From the NCBI GenBank assembly GCA_028283825.1, contig JAPWJW010000001.1, positions 2,145,596 to 2,209,595 of the forward strand: a DNA stretch of 64,000 bases, given 5' to 3'. This DNA comes from Azospirillaceae bacterium. Its GTDB lineage: Bacteria > Pseudomonadota > Alphaproteobacteria > Azospirillales > Azospirillaceae. Each line of letters starts with the position of its first letter. Within the stretch, counting starts at the first letter, position 1. Under the pieces are notes generated by a model, which worked only from the letters and a program-made list of their open reading frames with translations, searched no databases and was not told the DNA's origin. The position numbers and the translations under genes are program-made. Positions 1 to 9,345 of the stretch are shown piece by piece.

Positions 1-816
1 CTGGACGAAACGCAGGCGCAGCCGTCGACCGTGCCCGCGGCACCCATGGCCATCGATCCGGCGCCGGCTGAGTCGGGTGCTGGCGAGCACACGGAGGTGG
101 CCGAGGCCAAGACGGCCGAGGCGCGCGCCGCCATCGCCGCCGCCGAGCAAGAGGACGCCAACGACCCGCTGGAGGGGATGAACCGCGCCATCTTCTGGTT
201 TAACGAAGGCCTGGACACCGTGCTGCTGCGCCCAGCCGCCAAGGTCTACCGCACGGTGGTGCCCGACTTCGCCCAGGACAGCATCCGCCATGCGCTGTGG
301 AACCTGCGGTCGCCCCTGACCCTGGCCAACAAGCTGCTGCAGGGCGACTGGGACGGTGCCGGTGTCGCGGCGGAACGCTTCGTCATCAACACCACGGTCG
401 GCCTGGGCGGCCTGATCGACGTGGCGGGCGATCACGGCCTGACCTACGAATATGAAAGCTTCGACCAGACACTGGCCGTCTGGGGCGTGCCCGAAGGCTT
501 CTACCTGGTGCTGCCCATCCTGGGGCCGTCCACCGCCCGCGACGCCGTCGGCTTCGGTGTCGAGGCCTATGCCGACCCGGTGTCCCGCTACCTGGAAAAC
601 ATCCACGACGATTGGGCCGCCTATACCCGCGCCGGTGTCTATGCCGTCGACCTGCGGTCCCAGTACCTGGACGTGCTGGACGACATGAAGCGCAACAGCG
701 TGGACTATTACGCCACCATGCGTTCGCTGTACCGCCAGCGGCAGAACAACTACATCAACAACGGCAAGACCGATCCGGACCAGTTCCCGTCCATCCCGGA
801 TTACGACAGCAAGTAA
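1..816 (+). CDS. mlaA: MlaA/VacJ-family phospholipid-transport lipoprotein, 5' end outside window
   Basis: The reading frame is open from base 1 to the TAA at 816. The lipoprotein signal peptide is therefore expected upstream of the window, and the GTG at 31 is probably internal. After a low-complexity Ala/Glu-rich linker comes the family core: NDPLEGMNRAIFWFNEGLD, then LRSPLTLANKLLQGD, RFVINTTVGLGGLIDVA and GVPEGFYLVLPILGPSTARD. MlaA is the outer-membrane component of the Mla system, which removes mislocalised phospholipids from the outer leaflet. The C-terminus (SIPDYDSK) looks complete. No other mla gene is visible downstream, since the next gene is a MarR regulator. Family assignment is secure; the true start cannot be seen. 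Confidence 0.9.
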   Translation: MDETQAQPSTVPAAPMAIDPAPAESGAGEHTEVAEAKTAEARAAIAAAEQEDANDPLEGMNRAIFWFNEGLDTVLLRPAAKVYRTVVPDFAQDSIRHALWNLRSPLTLANKLLQGDWDGAGVAAERFVINTTVGLGGLIDVAGDHGLTYEYESFDQTLAVWGVPEGFYLVLPILGPSTARDAVGFGVEAYADPVSRYLENIHDDWAAYTRAGVYAVDLRSQYLDVLDDMKRNSVDYYATMRSLYRQRQNNYINNGKTDPDQFPSIPDYDSK

Positions 817-871
817 GCCGGTCCGCCGGGGCAACACGCCGCCGGCCGTGAACGAATCGTCCTGGTACGCC

Positions 872-913
872 CAAGACCCGGCGCGCGGAGCCCCCGCACG
901 CCGGGTCTTGTGC
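872..913 (+). terminator. Hairpin after mlaA, probable terminator
   Basis: A 12 bp perfect stem, CAAGACCCGGCG at 872-883 pairing with CGCCGGGTCTTG at 899-910, closes a 15-base loop downstream of mlaA. Only a weak T-rich tail follows, so termination efficiency is uncertain. The sequence is symmetrical enough to act on either strand. Confidence 0.6.
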
Positions 914-1042
914 ATTTGTGCCCATGATGCCAATCATTGTGGTCACAAGCATCCCGATCCCAGGTCCCATGGCCCCGGGATCGGATCAAATACCGCGAAC
1001 AAGACCCCCCGAAGACGGGGTCGCACCAGGACAGGAAACACC

Positions 1043-1654
1043 ATGCCCCCTAACCGGCCCCAGCCGGCCACCGCGTCAACGGCGCCGGTGACCGATCCCA
1101 GCCCACACGCTACGACCCCGCACGATGCGGTGACATCCACCGCCGCCAAGCTGGACGTCAGCCGCTATGTGCCGGCCGCGCTGAACATCATCGCCAACAA
1201 GCTGTCGAGCGGCGCCTCGCGCCTGTACTTCAAGCATTTCGGCGTTGGCGTGGTGGAATGGCGCATCATCGTGCACCTGATGGCCGAACCCTGGTGCACC
1301 GCCGCCCGCATCTGCCAGCTGATCGGCATGGACAAGGCCGCCGTCAGCCGCAGCTACGCCCTGCTGGAAGAACGCGCCCTGATCCAGTTCCGCCCGGCGG
1401 AACCCCGCGGGCGCGAGGCGGCGCTGACCCAGGCCGGACGGCAACTGCACGACCGCATCCTGGTGATGGCGCTGGAGCGGGAGCGGCGGCTTCTGGCCGA
1501 CCTCAACCCGCGTGAGGTGGAAACGCTGATCACCCTGCTGGGCCGCCTGATGGGCCGGGTGCCGCATGTGAACGCCTATGACCCGGCGCCGGAGGACTTG
1601 GCCGCCCCGGAAACGGCGCGCCAGGACGAACGGCTGCCGGAACCGGCCGACTGA
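1043..1654 (+). CDS. MarR-family winged-helix transcriptional regulator
   Basis: The frame is open from 848, but the ATG at 1043 has a purine-rich Shine-Dalgarno (AGGACAGGA) just upstream and the residues before it look non-coding. This gives 203 aa. After about 45 variable residues the protein has the MarR fold: a helical dimerisation segment (YVPAALNIIANKLSSGASRL), the helix-turn-helix (TAARICQLIGMDKAAVSRSYALLEE) and the wing (RFRPAEPRGREAALTQAGR). MarR proteins usually repress a neighbouring gene in response to small aromatic ligands, but the ligand and target are not evident here. A hairpin terminator follows at 1704, so the gene is probably monocistronic. Confidence 0.85.
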   Translation: MPPNRPQPATASTAPVTDPSPHATTPHDAVTSTAAKLDVSRYVPAALNIIANKLSSGASRLYFKHFGVGVVEWRIIVHLMAEPWCTAARICQLIGMDKAAVSRSYALLEERALIQFRPAEPRGREAALTQAGRQLHDRILVMALERERRLLADLNPREVETLITLLGRLMGRVPHVNAYDPAPEDLAAPETARQDERLPEPAD

Positions 1655-1703
1655 CGGCCGGCCTTACCTGCCCCCTTCCCCGTATCCTGGTCCCAAGACA
1701 TCA

Positions 1704-1736
1704 CGCCCCGTCGGCCCCGCCGGCGGGGCGTTTCAT
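1704..1736 (+). terminator. Rho-independent terminator of the MarR gene
   Basis: CGCCCCG at 1704-1710 pairs with CGGGGCG at 1724-1730, and a T-rich tail (TTTCATGTTT) follows directly. It lies 50 bases after the MarR stop codon. Confidence 0.75.
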
Positions 1737-2024
1737 GTTTCAACTCGGCGGCACGAATGCCCAGGCATCGCCCCGGGACCGGCGGGTTTCAGCCAAACGG
1801 CGGCCACAATTTCCCGGCTATAAATAACGGGTGAGACAATCCAAATATTCAACTAACCATCCAGCCCACCAACAAACCACCAACGGATTAATGACGTCGC
1901 CCCACTGAGTCTCATGCCAGCCAGAGATTCTTTCAGGACTCTCTGGAACTCGGTGCCGACCTTGGGCGTTCATGAATTCGAGGCACCCTGTTGGGCCCGG
2001 CTGATCGAAGATTAGGAGATGGAC

Positions 2025-2591
2025 ATGCGGATGCACCTTTTCGCCGCCACGTTGCTGGCGACCGGCCTGATCGGCGGCGTCGCCGCCGCGCAAACCAACG
2101 ATCCCAACGAAGCCATTCCCCAGCCGGAGGCCAACGCCCCGCCCCCCGCCCCCGTGGGTGACGAAGGCGCCATCGGCCCCGCCACGACCACCACCAGCTA
2201 TTCGTCGTCCAGCTACGAGAGCAACACGGTGACGGTGCGGCCGCGCAGCTACATGTCCACCGGCACCGGCAAGGTGCAGACCGCCATGAAGCCGGGCGAC
2301 ACCGTGCCCAAGCCGGTGTGCCTGCCCGACAGCAACACCACCCCGCACGTCTGGGCGGCCCCCGTGGTCTTCGGTATGCCGCAGGCCCGTGGCAACCTGC
2401 ACGGCATCGACACCTGGGTCGAGGACCGCGGCGGCAACTGGGTGGTGAAGTCCACCATGGTCGCCGGCGAGGGTGATGCCCCGGTCAGTGACCAGGGCCA
2501 GGGCGGCTGGGTCGAGATCAGCACCATGTGCGCGACCCCGGACGTCCCGGACAGCACGCACGCTGGTTCAGCCCAGACGGCCATGAACTAA
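2025..2591 (+). CDS. Small exported protein of unknown function
   Basis: Two in-frame ATGs occur at 2019 and 2025. The Shine-Dalgarno AGGAG at 2014-2018 abuts the first but sits six bases before the second, so 2025 is chosen, giving 188 aa. The N-terminus is a Sec signal peptide with probable cleavage after VAAAQ. A Pro/Ala-rich stretch and a Ser/Tyr-rich low-complexity segment (about residues 45-65) follow. The C-terminal half has two spaced cysteines (KPVCLPD and STMCATP) that could form a disulfide in the periplasm. No family was recognised. The TAA stop at 2589-2591 is immediately followed by the TA target of the IS630 insertion, so the coding sequence is intact but cut off from its likely terminator at 3785. 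Confidence 0.75.
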   Translation: MRMHLFAATLLATGLIGGVAAAQTNDPNEAIPQPEANAPPPAPVGDEGAIGPATTTTSYSSSSYESNTVTVRPRSYMSTGTGKVQTAMKPGDTVPKPVCLPDSNTTPHVWAAPVVFGMPQARGNLHGIDTWVEDRGGNWVVKSTMVAGEGDAPVSDQGQGGWVEISTMCATPDVPDSTHAGSAQTAMN

Positions 2592-2593
2592 TA

Positions 2594-3757
2594 CCAACGA
2601 GCGCTGATGGCGACTCTCGCTAAGGGGATTCCCTTCGGGCTGATTTTCTGATTCACCAGAGCAGGCAAAGAGGAGGCTTGCGATGGGTTCGGCAGTTGAG
2701 GTTCGTTCGGATTATTCAGCGGCGGCTTTGCGCCAATTCGCGCGCCGATGCGGCGATGCTGACCAGGTTCGGCGGTTGTTGGCCCTGGCGCAGATCCTCG
2801 ACGGCCGGAGCCGGGGTGAAGCGGCCAGGACGGCTGGTGTGACGCTGCAGATCGTGCGGGATTGGGTTCTTCGTTTCAACGCGGATGGCCCGGACGGCCT
2901 GGCTACACGCAAGGCGCCCGGCAAAGTGCCGTTGCTGAACGATACACAGCGCGCGCGCCTGGCCGCGGCCGTCGAAGCCGGGCCGATCCCGGCCGTGCAT
3001 GGCGTCGTGCGCTGGCGGCTTGTCGATCTGGCCCAGTTGCTGTGGGATGAGTTTGGTGTGTCGGTGACGCGCTTCACCCTTGGCCGCGAATTGCGCGCGC
3101 TGGGCTATCGCAAGCTCTCGGCCCGGCCGCGCCATCGCGGCCAGAAGCCCGAGGACATCACCGATTTTAAAAAACCTTCGCAACCCGCCTGGCGGGCATC
3201 CGGCACCACCTCCCGCCGGGAACGCCCATAGAGTTGTGGTGGCAGGACGAGGCGCGGATCGGCCAGCAGACCGAGTTCACCCGGCGTTGGGCCAGGATTG
3301 GTACCAGGCCGTCAGCACCGAAGGATCAGCGCCGGACCTCGGCCTGGATCTTCGGCGCCATCTGCCCCGCCGAGGGCAAAGGGGCCGGCATCGTCATGCC
3401 CCGCTGCAACACCGCCGCGATGAACAGCCATCTCCAGGAAATCGCCGTCCACGTCGCGCCGGGCGCGCACGCCGTCCTCATCCTTGATCAGGCCGGTTGG
3501 CATAGCTCGGCCGAACTCATTGTGCCAGCCAACATCACGCTCATGCCCTTGCCGCCCCGCTGCCCGGAACTCAACCCCGTCGAAAACCTCTGGCAGTTCA
3601 TGCGCGACAACTGGCTCTCAAATCGCATCTTCCAGAACTATGACGACATCGTCGAGCACTGCTGCCACGCCTGGAACAAACTCGTCGAACAGCCTTACCG
3701 CATCATGTCCATTGGACGCAGGCAGTGGGCACATGGGTCGTAATTAACGCTCTTTGG
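2594..3757 (+). mobile_element. IS630-family insertion sequence
   Basis: The element is 1164 bp. Its left end CCAACGAGCGCTGAT (2594 on) matches the reverse complement of the right end, CCAAAGAGCGTTAAT (ending 3757), at 12 of 15 positions. TA dinucleotides flank both ends (2592-2593 and 3758-3759), as expected for the TA target duplication typical of the Tc1/IS630 superfamily. It contains one transposase gene in two overlapping frames and lies directly behind the stop codon of the exported-protein gene. The match between ends, length and target site supports a complete copy. Confidence 0.85.
2683..3743 (+). CDS. IS630 transposase in two frames, probable -1 frameshift at 3169-3174
   Basis: The first frame (2683-3231) encodes an N-terminal helix-turn-helix region (RSRGEAARTAGVTLQIVRDW) and the linker. 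The second frame (from about 3175 to 3743) encodes the DDE domain: WWQDEARIGQQ with the first Asp, ILDQAGWHSS with the second, and PPRCPELNPVENLWQFMRD with the final acidic residue. The frames join at TTT AAA AAA CCT (3166-3177). A one-base backward slip on A6 gives FKKTFATRLAGIRHHLPPG, which restores a continuous family-like protein of about 352 aa. A-run slippage is a known expression strategy in IS630 relatives, so this may be programmed rather than a mutation. The start at 2683 has the SD AGGAGG just upstream. Confidence 0.85.
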
Positions 3758-3784
3758 TATAACTTCTGGGAAATCTGTGATGAA

Positions 3785-3811
3785 GGGGCGGTCCATCCGG
3801 GCCGCCCTTTT
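3785..3811 (+). terminator. Rho-independent terminator, probably the orphaned terminator of the 2025-2591 gene
   Basis: GGGCGG at 3786-3791 pairs with CCGCCC at 3802-3807, and the stem can be extended internally by CC/GG. A TTTT tail follows. It points rightwards and lies just right of the IS630. It may also limit read-through into the convergent dnaE. Confidence 0.75.
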
Positions 3812-3864
3812 CATTTGGCTTTGAGGCCCCTCAAACGCCGGGCGCCGCCATCCGGCGGCTGGCC

Positions 3865-6800
3865 TCAGATATCCTGGACATCCAGCACGCCGGGAATGGC
3901 GCGCAGGGCCGACCGGCTGGCGCTGTTGATCTGATAGGCCTGGGGCAGCACCACCTCCACCTCCAGCCGGTCGATCTCCACCATCAGGTGGATCTTGCCC
4001 CGGCCGGAGGGCATGCGCTGCAGCACCGACTGCAGGCCCGCCACCGGTTCCTGGTCCTTCAGGGTCAGGCGCAGGCCGGACGCCACGCGGGCGACCTCAT
4101 CCTCCAGCAACTGCACCGTGCTGCCGGTCAGGCGCAGTTCCTCGCCGTTCTGCTGCACATCGACCGTCATCATCACGGCCTTGCCCGGTTCCAGATGTTC
4201 ACGCGCCGGCGCCAGCGCCTCGGAGAACAGGGTCACCTCATAGACGCCGGACGCATCGGACATGCCGATGAAGGCGAAGCGGTTGCCGCTTTTGGCCGTG
4301 CGTTCCTGGCGGGCGACGACGATGCCGGCCATGCGGTAGCGGGTGGAACCGCCGCCGCGCGCGATGATGGCCGGCAGGTCGGCGAACCGCACCACCTTCA
4401 GCTTGGCCAGGGGGGCGGCGAAGGCGTCCAGCGGGTGGGCGGACAGGTAGAAGCCGATGGCCTCGAACTCATGCCGCAGCTTTTCCAGCGGTTCCCAATC
4501 CACCACCCGCGGCAGTTCCGGCGCCTTCAGCGGGGCCGACGCGCCGAACAGGCTGGCCATGCCGCTTTCCTTCTCCGCCGCCTGGGCCTGAGCGTAGCGC
4601 AGCATGATTTCGATGGCGGAATGAACCTGGTGGCGGTTGGGCACCAGGCTGTCGAAAGCGCCGGCGGCGGCGAGATTCTCCAGCTGGCGCTTGTTGATGA
4701 CCTTGTTGTCCAGGCGGCGGGCGAAATCGAACAGGTCGCGGTAGGGGCCGTTGGCGTCGCGCTCCGCGATCACCGCCGCCATGGCGGGGCCGCCCACGCC
4801 CTTCACCGCCGCCAGGGCGTAGCGCACCGCGCGCTCGCCATTGACCATCTCCACCCGGAAGATGTCGCCGGATTGGTTGATGTCCGGCGGCAGCAGCTTG
4901 ATCTTCAACCGGTCCAGTTCCTGGCGAAACTGGTTCAGCTTGTCGGTATTGCCCAGATCCAGCGTCATGGACGCGGCCATGAACTCCACCGGGAAATTGG
5001 CCTTCAGATACGCCGTCTGGTAGGCGATCAGGGCGTAAGCGGCGGCATGCGACTTGTTGAAGCCGTAGCCCGCGAACTTGTTCACCTGGTCGAAGATCAG
5101 GCCGGCCTGTTCCGAATCCACCCCGCGCGCGGTGGCGCCGTCGATGAACTTGGACCGCTCCTTCTCCATCTCCTCCTTGATCTTCTTGCCCATGGCGCGG
5201 CGCAGCAGGTCGGCGCCACCCAGGCTGTAGCCCGCCAGCACCTGGGCGATCTGCATCACCTGTTCCTGGTAGACCATGATCCCGAAGGTTTCCTTCAGGA
5301 TGGGCTCCAGCGAGGGATGCATGTAGTCAGGTTCTTCCTGCTTGTCCTTGACCTTAATGTACTTGGGGATGTTGTCCATCGGGCCCGGCCGGTACAGCGA
5401 GACCAGGGCGATGATGTCCTCAATGCGATTGGGCTTCATGCGGCGCAGCACGTCGCGCATGCCCGAACTTTCCAGCTGGAACACGCCCGAGGCCTCGGCC
5501 CGGCCCAGCAGCCTGTAGGTCTTCTCGTCGTAGAGGTCGAGGTTCAGCAGGTCCAGATCCGGCTGGCGCGGGCGGATCAACTCCACCGCCTTCTGCAGCA
5601 CGGTCAGGGTCTTCAGACCCAGGAAGTCGAACTTCACCAGGCCGGCCAGTTCCACATACTTCATGTTGAATTGGGTGACCGGCATGTCGGAACGCGGATC
5701 GCGGTACAGCGGCACCAGCTGGTCCAGCGGCCGGTCGCCGATCACCACGCCGGCGGCGTGGGTGGAGGCGTGGCGGTACAGGCCTTCCAGCTTTAACGCC
5801 ACGCCGATCAGGCGGTCCACCGTCTCATCCTGGCGGCGCATCTCCTGCAACAGCGGCTCACCATCCAGGGCCTGTTGCAGGGTGACGGGGTTGGCCGGGT
5901 TGTTGGGCACCATCTTGCAGATGCGGTCCACCTGGCCATAGGGCATCTGCAGCACACGCCCCACGTCGCGCAGCACGGCGCGGGCCTGCAGCTTACCGAA
6001 GGTGATGATCTGCGCCACGCGGTCGGTGCCGTACTTGGCCTGGACGTAACGGATCACCTCGTCCCGGCGGTCCTGGCAGAAGTCCACGTCGAAGTCGGGC
6101 ATGGACACGCGTTCGGGGTTCAGGAAGCGTTCGAACAGCAGGCCGAAGCGGATGGGGTCCAAGTCGGTGATCAGCAGCGACCAGGCGACCAGCGAACCGG
6201 CGCCCGAACCACGGCCCGGTCCCACGGGGATGCCGTTGTCCTTGGCCCATTTGATGAAGTCCGACACGATCAGGAAGTAGCCGGGGAACTTCATGCGCTC
6301 GATGACGGACAACTCGTAATCCAGCCGCTCGCGGTAGCGCTTTTCCGTGTCGGCCTTGGCCTCCGCGTCCATCTCGGGCGTGAAGACGTAGCGTTCCAGG
6401 CGGAAGGTCAGGCCGTCATGCGCCTGGGCGTGCAGTTCCTCCGCCTCCGTCCGGCCGGCCTCGGTGGGGAAGTTGGGCAGGATGGGGTTGATCTTGCGCG
6501 GCATGTAAGCGCAGCGCTGGGCGATCACCACCGTATTGTCCACCGCCTCGGGCAGGTCGGCGAACAGGTCGCGCATCTCCTGCGCGCTCTTGAAATAATG
6601 GTCGGGCGTCAGGCGGCGGCGGTCGTCCTGCATGATGAAGCTGCCGGTGGCGATGCACATCAGGGCGTCGTGCGCCTCGTACATGCCGGCGTCGGCGAAG
6701 TAGCAGTCGTTGGTGGCGACCAGCGGCAGGTCGTGGGCATAGGCCAGGTCCACCAGCGGGCCTTCGATGCGCGCCTCCGCCCGGCCGATGGGGCCGTCGC

Positions 6801-7353
6801 CATGGCGCATCAGCTCCACATACAGGCGGTCGGGGAACAGGCGCTTCAGTTCCAGCAGAAGCTCGGTCGCGGCCGGTGTCTGGCCTTCCAGCAGCAGGCG
6901 CCCCACGCCGCCGTGCAGGCCGCCGGTCAGGGCGATCAGGCCCTCGGTATAACCTTCCAGCCCGGCCATGGACACCTGGGGCTCCAGCCCCGGTTCCGTT
7001 TCCATATAGGCGCGGCTGATCAGTTCCATCAGGTTGTCGTAACCCTTGGCGCTCTGTGCCAGCAGCACCAACTGGTCCGCGCCGAAGGCGCCGGGCCGCT
7101 GGGCCCCACGGGTGTTGGCGGCGGGGCCCCAGCGGCCGATCCACATCTGGCAGCCGACGATGGGCTGCACGCCCGACTCCGACGCCGCCATGGCGAATTC
7201 CAGGCTGCCAAACAGGTTGCCGGTATCCGTCACCGCCACCGCCGGCATGGCGTTCTTGGTGCACAGCTTCACCAGTTCCTTCACCTTGATCGCGCCCTCG
7301 GACAGCGAATAGGCGGAATGGGTGCGCAGATGGATGAAACCGGGGTGCGACAT
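3865..7353 (-). CDS. dnaE: DNA polymerase III alpha subunit (DnaE1)
   Basis: This 1162 aa protein is the replicative C-family polymerase. The N-terminal PHP domain begins FIHLRTHSAYSLSEGAIK. The palm carries GPGRGSGAGSLVAWSL and the catalytic motif PDFDVDFCQDRRDEVI (two of the three Asp). The finger and tau-binding regions follow (YRPGPMDNIPKYIKVK, GYGFNKSHAAAYALIAYQTAYLKAN). A C-terminal OB-fold carries VVARQERTAKSGNRFAFIGM. The length is typical of DnaE1 rather than error-prone DnaE2, and no imuA/imuB neighbours are present. The start is ATG 7353. It is convergent with the IS630-interrupted locus and separated from ahpF by a strong terminator. Confidence 0.97.
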   Translation of the reverse strand: MSHPGFIHLRTHSAYSLSEGAIKVKELVKLCTKNAMPAVAVTDTGNLFGSLEFAMAASESGVQPIVGCQMWIGRWGPAANTRGAQRPGAFGADQLVLLAQSAKGYDNLMELISRAYMETEPGLEPQVSMAGLEGYTEGLIALTGGLHGGVGRLLLEGQTPAATELLLELKRLFPDRLYVELMRHGDGPIGRAEARIEGPLVDLAYAHDLPLVATNDCYFADAGMYEAHDALMCIATGSFIMQDDRRRLTPDHYFKSAQEMRDLFADLPEAVDNTVVIAQRCAYMPRKINPILPNFPTEAGRTEAEELHAQAHDGLTFRLERYVFTPEMDAEAKADTEKRYRERLDYELSVIERMKFPGYFLIVSDFIKWAKDNGIPVGPGRGSGAGSLVAWSLLITDLDPIRFGLLFERFLNPERVSMPDFDVDFCQDRRDEVIRYVQAKYGTDRVAQIITFGKLQARAVLRDVGRVLQMPYGQVDRICKMVPNNPANPVTLQQALDGEPLLQEMRRQDETVDRLIGVALKLEGLYRHASTHAAGVVIGDRPLDQLVPLYRDPRSDMPVTQFNMKYVELAGLVKFDFLGLKTLTVLQKAVELIRPRQPDLDLLNLDLYDEKTYRLLGRAEASGVFQLESSGMRDVLRRMKPNRIEDIIALVSLYRPGPMDNIPKYIKVKDKQEEPDYMHPSLEPILKETFGIMVYQEQVMQIAQVLAGYSLGGADLLRRAMGKKIKEEMEKERSKFIDGATARGVDSEQAGLIFDQVNKFAGYGFNKSHAAAYALIAYQTAYLKANFPVEFMAASMTLDLGNTDKLNQFRQELDRLKIKLLPPDINQSGDIFRVEMVNGERAVRYALAAVKGVGGPAMAAVIAERDANGPYRDLFDFARRLDNKVINKRQLENLAAAGAFDSLVPNRHQVHSAIEIMLRYAQAQAAEKESGMASLFGASAPLKAPELPRVVDWEPLEKLRHEFEAIGFYLSAHPLDAFAAPLAKLKVVRFADLPAIIARGGGSTRYRMAGIVVARQERTAKSGNRFAFIGMSDASGVYEVTLFSEALAPAREHLEPGKAVMMTVDVQQNGEELRLTGSTVQLLEDEVARVASGLRLTLKDQEPVAGLQSVLQRMPSGRGKIHLMVEIDRLEVEVVLPQAYQINSASRSALRAIPGVLDVQDI

Positions 7354-7451
7354 GGGGCGAGGGGTTCCGGGGTATCGGGATCAGGATGTGAGTTTACGAA
7401 GACGGCGGTGGTGGCGTCACGCGTCGTGTGACCATGGCCGATTCCCCAAAT

Positions 7452-7505
7452 GAAAACGCCCGCCTCAGGGTTAGCCGGCCGTAGCCGGCAACCCCGAAGC
7501 GGGCG
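7452..7505 (-). terminator. Strong rho-independent terminator of ahpF
   Basis: Read on the minus strand, a long stem (GCCCGCTTCGGGGTTGCCGGC against its complement, with minor mismatches) closes a TACG tetraloop and is followed by GTTTTC. It lies just downstream of the ahpF stop codon and upstream of dnaE, insulating the two genes. Confidence 0.85.
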
Positions 7506-7528
7506 CCCCACGTTTAAAAAGACGCGAC

Positions 7529-9091
7529 TCAGGCGACCTTCACCGAACTGCGGATCATGTGGTCGAAGGCGCCCAGCGAGGCCTTGGCACCCTCGCCCAT
7601 GGCGATGATGATCTGCTTGTAGGGCACGGTGGTCACGTCGCCGGCGGCGAACACCCCGGGGACCGACGTGTCGCCGTGGTGGCCCACGATCACCTCACCC
7701 CGCTGCGTCAGCTCGACCGTGCCGCGCAGCCAGTCGGTGTTGGGCAGCAGGCCGATCTGGACGAAGATGCCTTCCAGCGCCACGCGGTGCGTCTCACCCG
7801 AGGCACGGTCCTTGTAGACCAGGCCGTTCACCTTCTGGCCGTCGCCCGTGACCTCGGTGGTCTGGGCCTGGGTCAGGATGGTGACGTTGGGCAGGCTTTT
7901 CAGCTTGGTGATCAGCACGGCGTCGGCGCGCAACTGGCTGTCGAACTCCAGCAGCGTGACGTGAGAGACGATGCCGGCCAGGTCGATCGCTGCCTCGACA
8001 CCGGAATTGCCGCCACCGACCACCGCCACGCGCTTGCCCTTGAACAGGGGGCCGTCGCAGTGCGGGCAGAAGGCCACACCCTTGGTTTTGTACTGTTCCT
8101 CCCCCGGCACCTTCATCTCGCGCCAGCGGGCGCCGGTGGCGATGATGACGGACTTGGCCTTCAGCGTGGCGCCGCTTTCCAGCGTCACCTGGTGCAGGCC
8201 ATCGACGGTGGCCAGCGCCTTGGCGCGCTGCTGATTCATGATGTCCACGTCATAGCTGCGGACATGTTCCTCCAGCCCGCGCACCAGCTTCGGCCCTTCC
8301 GTCGCGGTGACGGAGATGAAGTTCTCGATGCCCAGCGTGTCCATCACCTGGCCGCCGAAACGCTCCGCCACGATGCCGGTGCGGATGCCCTTGCGAGCGG
8401 CGTAGATGGCGGCCGCGGCACCGGCGGGGCCACCGCCCACCACCAGCACGTCGAACGGGTCCTTGCCGTCGATCTTGGCGGCCTCACGGGCGACGGAGCT
8501 GGTGTCCAGCTTCGCCAGGATTTCCTCAAGCTCCATCCGGCCCTGGCCGAAGGGCTCGCCGTTCAGGAAGACGGCCGGCACGCCCATGATCTGGCGCTTG
8601 GTCACCTCATCCTGGAACAGGCCGCCGTCGATCATCTCATGGCGGATGCGGGGGTTCAGCACCGACATCAGGTTCAGCGCCTGCACCACGTCCGGGCAGT
8701 TGTGGCAGGTGAGCGAGATGAAGGTCTCGAAATGGAAATCGCCCTCGATCGCCTTGATCTGGGCGATGACCTCATCCGAAACCTTGGGCGGATAGCCGCC
8801 GGCCTGCAGCAGCGCCAGGACCAGCGAGGTGAATTCGTGGCCCATGGGCAGGCCGCTGAAGCGGATGCCGATGTCGCCGGCGGGGCGGTTGACGGTGAAG
8901 GACGGGCGGCGGCCGGGGCCGTCCACGTTCTCATTGATGTTCACCAGGGGGGAGGCCTCGGCGATATCTGCCAGCAATTCCATCATCTGGGTGGAGGCGG
9001 CGCTACCGTCGGGGAAGGCAACGATCTCGATCGGCTGCTTCGCGCGCTCCAGATAGGCCTTCAATTGCGCTTTGAGGTTGGCGTCCAACAT
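7529..9091 (-). CDS. ahpF: Alkyl hydroperoxide reductase subunit F (flavoprotein disulfide reductase)
   Basis: The protein is 520 aa, the full AhpF length. The N-terminal tandem thioredoxin-like domain has the redox pair in [10 protein letters not shown] (about residues 128-134). The thioredoxin-reductase-like part has the FAD dinucleotide motif [19 protein letters not shown], the active-site CPHC in [13 protein letters not shown], an NADH-binding motif [17 protein letters not shown] and the C-terminal FAD motif [26 protein letters not shown]. It passes electrons from NADH to AhpC, which reduces H2O2 and organic peroxides in the cytoplasm. It lies downstream of ahpC on the same strand with hairpins between, so its expression is probably lower than that of ahpC. 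Confidence 0.97.
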   Translation of the reverse strand: MLDANLKAQLKAYLERAKQPIEIVAFPDGSAASTQMMELLADIAEASPLVNINENVDGPGRRPSFTVNRPAGDIGIRFSGLPMGHEFTSLVLALLQAGGYPPKVSDEVIAQIKAIEGDFHFETFISLTCHNCPDVVQALNLMSVLNPRIRHEMIDGGLFQDEVTKRQIMGVPAVFLNGEPFGQGRMELEEILAKLDTSSVAREAAKIDGKDPFDVLVVGGGPAGAAAAIYAARKGIRTGIVAERFGGQVMDTLGIENFISVTATEGPKLVRGLEEHVRSYDVDIMNQQRAKALATVDGLHQVTLESGATLKAKSVIIATGARWREMKVPGEEQYKTKGVAFCPHCDGPLFKGKRVAVVGGGNSGVEAAIDLAGIVSHVTLLEFDSQLRADAVLITKLKSLPNVTILTQAQTTEVTGDGQKVNGLVYKDRASGETHRVALEGIFVQIGLLPNTDWLRGTVELTQRGEVIVGHHGDTSVPGVFAAGDVTTVPYKQIIIAMGEGAKASLGAFDHMIRSSVKVA

Positions 9092-9256
9092 CGGATCGGG
9101 CTTTCTTGGCAGAAATTAGCGGAAGGGGCGGGCAAGGAGAGAGCGTTACCGGGAACCACGGAAGGGCCCGGACCTATCTCGAAACGTAATGTTCAGAACG
9201 GCGTGTTCAAGCGGGACGGACCAGGCGACCCGGAAGCGGCGCTCAGGCAAGGTACA

Positions 9257-9325
9257 AAAGCCCGAGGGCGACCGGGGGTGCCACCGCACCCCCGGAAGGG
9301 GCCGGGACGCAAACCGTCCCGGCCC
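9257..9325 (-). terminator. Tandem hairpins between ahpC and ahpF (partial terminator)
   Basis: On the minus strand three stems follow the ahpC stop: GGGCCGGGACG/CGTCCCGGCCC (9298-9324), CCGGGGGTGC/GCACCCCCGG (9272-9295), and a short GCCC/GGGC stem followed by TTTT (9257-9269). This layout suggests attenuation or mRNA stabilisation that makes ahpC transcripts outnumber ahpF, a common pattern for this pair. The functional role is inferred. Confidence 0.6.
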
Positions 9326-9345
9326 GACGTCAGACGACGTCTGGA

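Noticed and set aside
3988..7431. Long plus-strand ORFs (602 and 518 aa) opposite dnaE
   Set aside because: They are antisense frames of a certain gene (dnaE); their His/Gln/Gly-rich composition is the mirror of G+C-biased codons and no domain is visible.
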